Positions 19,126 to 26,444 of a DNA stretch of 58,108 nt are shown here, piece after piece (within the stretch, counting starts at the first letter, position 1; every line of letters begins with the position of its first letter). A model generated the notes under the pieces. The model did not search any database and was not told the origin of the DNA. It saw nothing but the letters and a program-made list of their open reading frames with translations. The translations under genes and the position numbers were made by a program. The DNA comes from Psychrobacter piscatorii (GTDB lineage: Bacteria; Pseudomonadota; Gammaproteobacteria; Pseudomonadales; Moraxellaceae), in contig NZ_LNDJ01000046.1 in the NCBI RefSeq assembly GCF_001444505.1, positions 1-58,108 of the forward strand, in the 5' to 3' direction.

Positions 19126-20138
19126 TGAAAGTTTTAGTAACTGGGGCGGCAGGTTTTATTGGTTTTCATTTAATTAAGGCACTATTAAAAATAGAACTGC
19201 CTAATGAAAACTATTTCATTGTTGGTGTTGATAATATCAATGATTATTATGATGTAGCTCTAAAAAAAGCGCGGTTGAAAATATTAAGTGAGATATCAGA
19301 TCCAGAAGTTTTTACGTTTATTAAGTTAGACCTTGCTGATCGTGAAGCCATGTCTGAGCTTTTTTCCACCTACCAATTTGATATTGTCATTAACTTGGGC
19401 GCCCAAGCAGGTGTGCGTTACTCTATCGAAAATCCAAATGCCTATATCGACTCAAACGTGGTTGGTTTTGTTAACATACTTGAAGGCTGCCGCCATCATG
19501 ATATCAAGCATCTGATCTATGCCAGCTCCAGTTCTGTCTACGGTATGAATATTAAGCAGCCATTCACGACGTCTGACTGTGTTGATTTTCCTATTAGTCT
19601 ATATGCCGCTACCAAAAAATCGAACGAGCTTATGGCACATAGTTATAGCCATTTATATAATATCCCTACGACAGGATTAAGGTTCTTCACCGTTTATGGT
19701 CCTTACGGTCGACCTGATATGGCATATTTTTCTTTCACAAAGAAAATTCTAGCTGGTGAGCCAATTGACGTTTTTAATAACGGTAACATGCAGCGTGACT
19801 TTACCTACATTGATGATATCGTCAATGGCATCATTCGTATAATTAATAAGGCCCCTTCACCCCAGTACTCTACTATTACGACTGCAGCTGCTCCCTATAA
19901 GATTTACAACATTGGTAATAATCAGCCTGTCACTTTGCGCCGTTTTATTACTGCCATTGAAGATGCTTGTGGTAAAAAGGCACAGGAAAACTTATTGCCC
20001 ATGCAAGCAGGCGACGTACCGATTACTTACGCCGACATAGATGAATTGGTAGAGGACATTGGCTTCAAGCCTGAAACCAGTATCGAAGAAGGTATCAAAC
20101 AATTTGTCGATTGGTATAGACAATATTATTCAGTTTAA
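19125..20138 (+). CDS. UDP-glucuronate 4-epimerase (NAD-dependent epimerase)
   Basis: A 337-residue extended SDR converting UDP-glucuronate to UDP-galacturonate. The cofactor loop GAAGFIG is at 7-13. QAGVRYSIENPNAYIDSN and YASSSSVYG are typical of UDP-GlcA epimerases. The catalytic Tyr-Lys pair is Y160 and K164 (LYAATKKSNE), and GLRFFTVYGPYGRPDMA marks the branch. The start overlaps the ugd stop by one base, with GGGAG as ribosome site, consistent with a two-gene unit. UDP-galactose or UDP-GlcNAc as substrate is less likely because of the coupling with ugd. Confidence 0.92.
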   Translation: MKVLVTGAAGFIGFHLIKALLKIELPNENYFIVGVDNINDYYDVALKKARLKILSEISDPEVFTFIKLDLADREAMSELFSTYQFDIVINLGAQAGVRYSIENPNAYIDSNVVGFVNILEGCRHHDIKHLIYASSSSVYGMNIKQPFTTSDCVDFPISLYAATKKSNELMAHSYSHLYNIPTTGLRFFTVYGPYGRPDMAYFSFTKKILAGEPIDVFNNGNMQRDFTYIDDIVNGIIRIINKAPSPQYSTITTAAAPYKIYNIGNNQPVTLRRFITAIEDACGKKAQENLLPMQAGDVPITYADIDELVEDIGFKPETSIEEGIKQFVDWYRQYYSV

Positions 20139-20221
20139 ACAAATAACAATGATCTCTAAGGCTTATATCATAGAGATTAAGGCGCTAATATCTTTATATA
20201 TTTTTAAAGGATTTTGATAAC

Positions 20222-20989
20222 ATGGTTACACATTCAAGTTGGCAGAGAAAATTGATATTGATCTTTCGAAGCGAAAAAAGATTGAATGCGGGTAAGATTA
20301 TCAAAACCTATAATGATAGAAGCTTTGATGAGATGAAAGCAACAACCATTACTGAATCAATGTGTGATATTGAAGCGTTAACTAACGAGCGTAAAAGCAC
20401 AGATTTAGAAAACCATTTGAATAACTTGAAATACAAATCGCTTGGTGAGTCTGAGCTCTGCTTTTATCACAACACGCTTATTATACTAATGCGCCGTAAG
20501 TACAAAATAGATAAAACATTCGCTGAATTTGAAAGACTATGGGAAGCAGAGAGCGACTATTTATTGACACATCTGTCGTTGCGCTGGATTGTCTCTGCTT
20601 GCGATACGTTTATTGATCATTCAAACAATACTCATAGAGCAGCTATTTTGATGAATGTCGTAACTCTAATGAATACTTTACGTACTTATGAAACCAAAAA
20701 CTTTCTGCAGTTATCCACTAATGCTGAATCTATGCCATTGCTAACTGAAAAAACCGATATGCTTTATGCTGGTGACTTGCCTCTGTACGATGGTCTTACT
20801 TATTTTCGTATCGGCACCGATGATAGCTTGAGAAATATGCGAAAACGCTATAATAAATTTCAGAAAGTTGATAAATTGGCCACTAGTATACTGTTATCTG
20901 TTTTCGAAAAACTACAGCATACTGATAGTGCGTTTGCCACATTACGAGCATTACACAGAGACGATTGGTCTAAGTGGTGGTTGAATTAA
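20222..20989 (+). CDS. Unknown protein of the glycan island
   Basis: A 255-residue protein I do not recognise. It is hydrophilic, apparently alpha-helical and charged, with basic clusters near the N-terminus (WQRKLILIFRSEKRLNAGK) and near residues 220-232 (RNMRKRYNKFQKVDK). It has no signal peptide, no clear membrane segment and no D-x-D or GT-B motif. ATG 20222 has AAAGGA about 10 nt upstream. It follows the epimerase on the same strand, and its stop overlaps that of the convergent GT4 gene (TTAA at 20986-20989). AT-rich by eye. A role in glycan assembly is guessed only from its neighbours. Confidence 0.7.
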   Translation: MVTHSSWQRKLILIFRSEKRLNAGKIIKTYNDRSFDEMKATTITESMCDIEALTNERKSTDLENHLNNLKYKSLGESELCFYHNTLIILMRRKYKIDKTFAEFERLWEAESDYLLTHLSLRWIVSACDTFIDHSNNTHRAAILMNVVTLMNTLRTYETKNFLQLSTNAESMPLLTEKTDMLYAGDLPLYDGLTYFRIGTDDSLRNMRKRYNKFQKVDKLATSILLSVFEKLQHTDSAFATLRALHRDDWSKWWLN

Positions 20990-22113
20990 GAATATTCTTT
21001 GATTTTAGAATCAGATGCGAATGCAATATACTTTTTGGCTATTGTGATAGGTAAAAGCGACCCATCAAACTCAGAAAAGAATTGCTCTGGATTTTTCATC
21101 GCTAAGCTAAGCTTTTCAGAGATAGCATCTACGTCGCTCATCGGCATTAAGTTGTTATCTGGTAGTAACTCACTTGGACCTGATGGGCAGTCTGTACTGA
21201 TAACAGGGGTTCCTAATACAAGAGCTTCGGCAATCACTAAGGCAAAACCTTCCCAATCAGAGGTTAGCACTTTAAATTTAGCATGCTTTATATAAGGGAA
21301 AGGGTTCTCCTGAAAACCTAAAAATACTACTTTTTCTTCTAAGTTGAGTTCTACTACCAATTGCTCTATTTCGTCTTTCAGCTTTCCTTTACCTAGCAGT
21401 AATAGTGGCATAGACTGATCTGTTCGAGCATATGCTTTTAGCAGCACATCGTGACGTTTCGCTTCTTTAAAACTCCCCACATGAACAATATAATCTTGGT
21501 ACTCAGGAGTAAATACGTCACCTAGCTTTTGAATGTAATCTCTATCGACTGGATTGTGAATGGCAATCGTTGGCGTAATATTACCAAAGCTTTCAACAAA
21601 ATCTTTTTCAGCACCTTTACTGACACATATACAAGGATGCTTGGAGTAGATGTTAATCATCTTTGACTTTAGTGTGTCAGCAGCATTCGTATTATCGAAT
21701 TTATATAACAAAGACACTGTGTTATGAATCACATAAAATATATTAGGTAGTTTGCTATTGCTTAAAATACTATCTGCACGATCTAGATTAGACAGTATCA
21801 TATCAGGCTGACCAATGTTTTTTGAAATGTAACGATCGACTACGAACGCAAAAACTTTGTCACGACGTTCTAATTTTGGTATCAGTTTATAACGCTTAAA
21901 ATCAATAAAGTGGTAGTTTAGTTTTGGATTAAGCTCGTAATCTACACGGGGCTTAAACCGTAAAATATGTACTTCATAACCCAAATCATAGAATCCCTGT
22001 CCTAAAGTCAGAACAACACGTTCAGCGCCGCCACCTTGCAAGCAGTTAATAACCAATAGCACTTTTTCTTTACTATTCGAATTTTCTTTTTTTTCTGTAG
22101 TATTATCAATCAT
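20986..22113 (-). CDS. Glycosyltransferase family 4, tandem copy 1
   Basis: A 375-residue GT-B enzyme. The N-terminal domain begins VLLVINCLQGGGAERVVLTL, a hallmark of this branch. The donor domain carries HVGSFKEAKRHDVLL, LLLLGKGKLKDEI, FLGFQENPFPYIKHAKFKVLTSDWEGFALVIAEALVLGTPVISTDCPSGPSELL with the E-x7-E pair. It is strongly similar along its whole length to the gene at 22179-23258. A hydrophilic extension of about 15 residues (Asn/Ser/Lys-rich) precedes the conserved start. It probably adds successive, perhaps similar, sugars together with its copy. Its stop overlaps that of the convergent unknown gene. Confidence 0.87.
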   Translation of the reverse strand: MIDNTTEKKENSNSKEKVLLVINCLQGGGAERVVLTLGQGFYDLGYEVHILRFKPRVDYELNPKLNYHFIDFKRYKLIPKLERRDKVFAFVVDRYISKNIGQPDMILSNLDRADSILSNSKLPNIFYVIHNTVSLLYKFDNTNAADTLKSKMINIYSKHPCICVSKGAEKDFVESFGNITPTIAIHNPVDRDYIQKLGDVFTPEYQDYIVHVGSFKEAKRHDVLLKAYARTDQSMPLLLLGKGKLKDEIEQLVVELNLEEKVVFLGFQENPFPYIKHAKFKVLTSDWEGFALVIAEALVLGTPVISTDCPSGPSELLPDNNLMPMSDVDAISEKLSLAMKNPEQFFSEFDGSLLPITIAKKYIAFASDSKIKEYS

Positions 22114-22178
22114 TTATTAAGTATTCTTAAAAATAAATATTTAGACTTAGAGATGTAGCGGCCCAACTGTTTTGCCAG

Positions 22179-23258
22179 CTAAAGATTTTGGGTAAATTCT
22201 ACGTATTTTTCTGCTATTTTGGCTGGTAGCAGCGCTTCATCGAATGGCGCACGAAACGCTTGCGGATTACTCATCGCTTGCTGCATTTTTGCGGCAATGG
22301 CATCAACATCGCCCATCGGCATTAAGTTACGTTCTGGTAGTAATTCACTTGGGCCTGATGGACAGTTGGTACTGATAACAGGAGTACCTAGCACAAGAGC
22401 TTCGGCAATAACTAAAGCAAAACCCTCCCAGTCAGAGGTCAGTATCTTAAACTGCGCATTTTTGATATAAGGGAAGGGATTATCACGAAATCCTAAAAAT
22501 ATTACTTTGTCTTCTAGGCTTAACTCTGTTACCAGTCGCTCTGTTTCACTTTTATGCTTCCCTTGACCCAAGAGCAGTAAAAGCATAGATTGATCTGTTT
22601 TTGCATAAGCATTTACCAATACATCATGACGCTTGGCATCTTTGAAACTACCGACATGGATAATATAGTTTTGGTAGTCAGGGACAAAAGCATCGGCTTG
22701 TTGTTGAATACTGTTTTTATCTATTGGATTATGAATGGCAGTGGTTGGCGTAATATGACCAAAGCTCTTAACAAAATCTTTTTGAGCGCCTTCACTGACG
22801 CACACACAAGGATGCTTGGCATATATATCTATCATTCTTTGCTTTAACTGCTCAGCGTCGTGATTTTTATTAAACTTATAGAGTAGTGATACTGTGTTAT
22901 GAATAATATAAGTGATATTAGGCAGTTTACTATTACTTAGAATACTATCGGCACGATCTAAGTTGGACAGTATGATGTCAGGCTGACCGATATTTTTCGA
23001 CACGTATTTATCAACAGCACGTGCAAAAATCTGGTCACGTCTTTGTGCCCCTGGTATAAGTTTATACGGCTTAAACTTAAGTACATGGTAGTTAAAATTC
23101 GGACTTAAGTCATACTGTACTAACGGCTTAAATCTTAGAATATGTACTTCATAGCCCAATTCATAAAACCCTTGCCCCAATGTTAATACGACACGTTCCG
23201 CACCACCGCCTTGTAGACAATTAATAACGAGTAACACTGTTTTTTTATGCTGCTTCAT
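22179..23258 (-). CDS. Glycosyltransferase family 4, tandem copy 2
   Basis: A 359-residue paralogue of the preceding gene with the same landmarks: VLLVINCLQGGGAERVVLTL, ILSNLDRADSILSNSKLPN, HVGSFKDAKRHDVLV, SDWEGFALVIAEALVLGTPVIS and SGPSELLPERNLMPMGDVDAI. It is transcribed first, and 65 nt separate it from the second copy. The C-terminal thirds are nearly the same, so gene conversion or a recent duplication is plausible. GT4 members of this type build lipooligosaccharide or capsule repeats from nucleotide sugars at the cytoplasmic face. Donor unknown. Confidence 0.87.
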   Translation of the reverse strand: MKQHKKTVLLVINCLQGGGAERVVLTLGQGFYELGYEVHILRFKPLVQYDLSPNFNYHVLKFKPYKLIPGAQRRDQIFARAVDKYVSKNIGQPDIILSNLDRADSILSNSKLPNITYIIHNTVSLLYKFNKNHDAEQLKQRMIDIYAKHPCVCVSEGAQKDFVKSFGHITPTTAIHNPIDKNSIQQQADAFVPDYQNYIIHVGSFKDAKRHDVLVNAYAKTDQSMLLLLLGQGKHKSETERLVTELSLEDKVIFLGFRDNPFPYIKNAQFKILTSDWEGFALVIAEALVLGTPVISTNCPSGPSELLPERNLMPMGDVDAIAAKMQQAMSNPQAFRAPFDEALLPAKIAEKYVEFTQNL

Positions 23259-23323
23259 ACACGATAACCTATGGAGTAATTTTTCACCTTCTTAGAAAGG
23301 CTTATCATTGCTTCATTAAAAAA

Positions 23324-24190
23324 CTAGCGTTTAAATAGCTTCGAAAAAAATGATTTAGAAGCGTGTGGACGAGTCACCTTATTACCGGTATAACCTTCTT
23401 GAGATTTTTTAGGAAAATGACCGAAAGGTTCCACCCTATAACTGTCTAAATCGTATCCAGCAGCAAGTGCTTCGTCATAATATTCATCAAAAACCTCAGA
23501 TAAATCCTGCCTCGGGTGCGACATTATTTCACCGTCAAACCAGTGCTCGATACCTTCTTCACTGACTCTAGGTAATGAATATTTATGACTGAACTGCGTA
23601 CCCATATCTGAATAATGCAAAATCCTAATATCTTCTAACGCTAAGTTTTCGCCATCTATACAGTTGTAACTATCCTGATAAGGCTCAATGAGCTGATTAT
23701 TATCTTTAAATACAGCCATCATTTCTTTATGGCTTTTGGGATCTTTCCTGAGTTTTTTAATTGGTAGGACAATGTTTTTTGCCGCCTTGCAATCCCATAC
23801 GCATGTACACAATCGAGTCATATCCGCATTAGTCTTAGCAGCTACAACAGACTGTCCTTCAATAGGATGGTGCCACAGCTTTGCCAAATCATCTAAAATA
23901 ATGACATCAGCGTCCATGTAGATGGCACGACCAGAGTATTGACAGTACTCTGGAATTGCCCAGCGAAAGCCTGAAAAAGGCGTTGACCATTTAGTGGTAT
24001 TCCAACCCTCTCCAGTCTCAGGATTAGAATACCAATAGCTATTAGGATCACGTGACAGCTGCATCCATACTATCTCAACGGGTACACTGGTATGTTTATG
24101 AATACTATAATCTAATACCATCATCTGCTCTAGATCACAGTTATTTGGGTCACAACCAACAAAGACTTTAATAGTATCTTCTGTATTCAT
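23324..24190 (-). CDS. Glycosyltransferase, GT8-like with D-x-D motif
   Basis: A 288-residue protein with a GT-A arrangement. The N-terminus IKVFVGCDPNNCDLEQMMVLDYSI is typical of GT8-like enzymes. GRAIYMDADVIILDDLAKLW provides the D-A-D motif (93-95), and a later ILHYSDMGTQ could supply the second metal-site histidine. There is a basic C-terminal tail (SKSFFSKLFKR), perhaps for membrane contact. No signal peptide. It sits between the tandem GT4 genes and another D-x-D transferase on the same strand, so joint action on one glycan is likely. The donor sugar is unknown. Confidence 0.75.
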   Translation of the reverse strand: MNTEDTIKVFVGCDPNNCDLEQMMVLDYSIHKHTSVPVEIVWMQLSRDPNSYWYSNPETGEGWNTTKWSTPFSGFRWAIPEYCQYSGRAIYMDADVIILDDLAKLWHHPIEGQSVVAAKTNADMTRLCTCVWDCKAAKNIVLPIKKLRKDPKSHKEMMAVFKDNNQLIEPYQDSYNCIDGENLALEDIRILHYSDMGTQFSHKYSLPRVSEEGIEHWFDGEIMSHPRQDLSEVFDEYYDEALAAGYDLDSYRVEPFGHFPKKSQEGYTGNKVTRPHASKSFFSKLFKR

Positions 24191-24263
24191 AATTTTATCC
24201 GTTCACTGACTAATATTTATCTTTGCTAATGCAATGCGATAATACTCAAATATATAATGGGAC

Positions 24264-25100
24264 TTATTCTTTCCAGTACTTTTCGATCCACCCTACTGGC
24301 AAGATAAAATGACGCAAGTGACGTAGCGGTCTTTTTAGATTTTTGGGCTCAGTTAATCTTTTTAAGTGATCTTTGGCATTGTTAGCAGCATTTTTATTAT
24401 ATCTACCTTCGATCGCATGTGTAGGATATAAGTCGCCAGGGAAAATAACAATTCGAGCACCTTTAGGAATCTTTGGCTCTTTGATGTAGTTAAGTGGGAA
24501 CGGTTGACGACATTTGCGTCTAAAGTGCGCAACCCATGCTTTTGGAAACAGCTTGACACCGCCTGGCGCATTACGCGTCACAAAGCGCTGCTCAAAACGA
24601 TATTTGTCCGCGATGCCTTGTGGATCAGCTTTGAATTTTTCTTGTAGTGAGACAAGCGACCCTACCTGAAAGCGGAAGCAAGAAGTCTGGCCGAGGCGCT
24701 CTAGCGGGTTACTTGGGTTATAAGATAAAATAACATCGTCCGGCTCGCCGTATTCGAAGAAAGGATCGAGGCTATCTACTATAATCACATCCAAATCTAC
24801 AAATAATACTGTTCCTGTCAAATCACCTAACTTCTCACCCCACAAACGTGATTTTGGCCACTTGCCAAGTGTGTTGGTTGGCATGGTGACATCTAATGGT
24901 GGCAATTCTTGACATTCGATTTCTGGACGTACATCGGTGGTATCATCGGTAAAACAGACGAAACGAAACGGTGGTGTAATATTGCGAGATACCATGCCAT
25001 ACAGTTTATTGGCATAATCAGCCCCGTACTTTGTACCCCATTTAATACAAATAATTTGTTTGATATTATTGTTATCTGCTGTATTAGAATCTATTGGCAT
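24264..25100 (-). CDS. Putative glycosyltransferase with D-x-D motif (island paralogue B)
   Basis: A 278-residue protein related to the plus-strand gene at 13716-14516. Shared blocks are ICIKWGTKYGADYANKLYGMVSR, FVCFTDDTTDVRPEI, TVLFVDLDVIIVDSLDPFF (D-L-D at 102-104), FPLNYI and ARIVIFPGDLYPTHAI. Extra basic residues near the C-terminus (LKRLTEPKNLKRPLRHLRHF) may aid membrane contact. It is the first minus-strand gene of the island after the ilvE terminator, so the operon of minus-strand transferases probably begins here. Donor and acceptor unknown; assignment to the GT class is by D-x-D context and family resemblance. Confidence 0.75.
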   Translation of the reverse strand: MPIDSNTADNNNIKQIICIKWGTKYGADYANKLYGMVSRNITPPFRFVCFTDDTTDVRPEIECQELPPLDVTMPTNTLGKWPKSRLWGEKLGDLTGTVLFVDLDVIIVDSLDPFFEYGEPDDVILSYNPSNPLERLGQTSCFRFQVGSLVSLQEKFKADPQGIADKYRFEQRFVTRNAPGGVKLFPKAWVAHFRRKCRQPFPLNYIKEPKIPKGARIVIFPGDLYPTHAIEGRYNKNAANNAKDHLKRLTEPKNLKRPLRHLRHFILPVGWIEKYWKE

Positions 25101-25149
25101 GGATTGCTCACTTTAATCTTAAGAATAAATATGATGGCTATATTAGCAT

Positions 25150-25184
25150 AAAAAAAAGACTGAACAATTATGTTCAGCCTTTTT
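25150..25184 (-). terminator. Terminator after ilvE
   Basis: Stem AAAAAGGCTGAACA / TGTTCAGTCTTTTT in minus-strand sense (one G-U pair) with a 4-nt loop and T-run, about 22 nt after the ilvE stop. It isolates ilvE from the glycan island. Confidence 0.88.
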
Positions 25185-25206
25185 GGTCTTTAAACTAACG
25201 ACTTTA

Positions 25207-26136
25207 TTAATCAATAAAGCTTAACCAATCCATATAGTGCTCGTTACGACCATGAACCACATCAAAGTATAGGGTTTGGAGTTTCTCAGTCAATGGTCCG
25301 CGGCCGCCATTCCCGATAGTACGATCATCGTATTCGCGGATAGGTGTCACTTCAGCAGCGGTGCCTGTCATAAAGATCTCATCTGCTAAGTAGAACTCAT
25401 CACGAGTGATACGGCGTTCAACGACTTTGATACCGAGATCAGCGGCAAACTGAATAATAGTACGGCGAGTAATACCATCAAGTGCTCCGCCGCCTAAGTC
25501 TGGGGTATGTAGTACGCCGTCTTTGACTAAAAACAAGTTCTCGCCAGCGCCTTGACATACATACCCTTGCGGATCCATCAAGATAGCTTCGTCATAACCA
25601 TTACGAGTGACTTCTTGGTTGGCCATGATAGACACAGGATAGTTGCTCGAGGCTTTGGCCTTACACATGGTCACATTGGTCATGTGGTGGGTAAATGATG
25701 AGGTTTTGACACGGATACCGTTTTTGATACCCTCTTCACCAAGATATGCGCCCCAATGCCAAGCAGCAACCATAGCATTGATACTGTTATCACGCGAAGA
25801 TAAGCCAAGCTTTTCTGCACCTACCCAAATAAGCGGACGAATATAGGCTTCTGCTAAGTTATTTTGCTTGACCACATCTTTATGTGCTTGCTCTAGCGTG
25901 GCTGCATCAAACGGCACGTCCATTTGAAAGATTTTTGCCGAACCAAGGAGACGTTCGGTGTGTTCTTTTAGACGAAAAATAGCCGTGCGGTTGTCAGCTG
26001 TTTGGTAAGCGCGTACGCCTTCAAACACAGCCATGCCATAATGCAAGCTATGGGTAAGCACATGAACGTTGGCATCTGGTTGTTCAATTATTGTGCCATT
26101 CATCCAAAGCTTACCATCTTGTGTTGCCATATTCAT
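25207..26136 (-). CDS. ilvE: Branched-chain amino-acid aminotransferase
   Basis: A 309-residue class IV PLP aminotransferase making the last step to valine, leucine and isoleucine. The PLP lysine is K161 in CKAKASSNYP. Other class IV marks are HYGMAVFEGVRAY (32-44), YIRPLIWVG, DEAILMDPQGYVCQGAGENLF, TRRTIIQFAADLGI and DEIFMTGTAAEVTPIREYD. ATG 26136 has AAGGA 7 nt upstream. It stands alone, with a terminator behind it and about 300 bp of upstream sequence, so it has its own promoter. It is functionally linked with leuA further along the window. Confidence 0.96.
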   Translation of the reverse strand: MNMATQDGKLWMNGTIIEQPDANVHVLTHSLHYGMAVFEGVRAYQTADNRTAIFRLKEHTERLLGSAKIFQMDVPFDAATLEQAHKDVVKQNNLAEAYIRPLIWVGAEKLGLSSRDNSINAMVAAWHWGAYLGEEGIKNGIRVKTSSFTHHMTNVTMCKAKASSNYPVSIMANQEVTRNGYDEAILMDPQGYVCQGAGENLFLVKDGVLHTPDLGGGALDGITRRTIIQFAADLGIKVVERRITRDEFYLADEIFMTGTAAEVTPIREYDDRTIGNGGRGPLTEKLQTLYFDVVHGRNEHYMDWLSFID

Positions 26137-26444
26137 TTTATAGTCCTTATGCTAGCACTGACGTCTAACTTTTTTAAGTAGGTTTTATTTAATAGTAGTG
26201 ATCAACATCGTGTGATAATACTGCAGCGTTCATTTTTATTGCTCAAATACCGCTTCATTATGACGAACACTTGACTGTATTATAATGATGTGTGACCGAT
26301 TATATCACTGGCCGTGTTGGCAAATGAAATCTTTTGGTTTGAGACCCTATAGTTTTTAATTACGGCTCCCAGCTAGTATGAAGCCTTACAGTTTAAGCGC
26401 CTCTTTGGTTATCAGCAAGGCCTTAATAAAAACAAATCTCATAA
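26137..26444. other. Intergenic region upstream of ilvE
   Basis: About 308 bp between ilvE (start) and glnE (stop), both minus strand. I see no terminator of convincing strength for glnE and no extra gene. The ilvE promoter must lie here; no leader peptide with a good ribosome site was found. Confidence 0.5.

Noticed and set aside
12605-25100. Calling the island a complete capsule locus
   Set aside because: No polymerase, flippase or export genes (Wza, Wzc, Kps) can be seen in the window.
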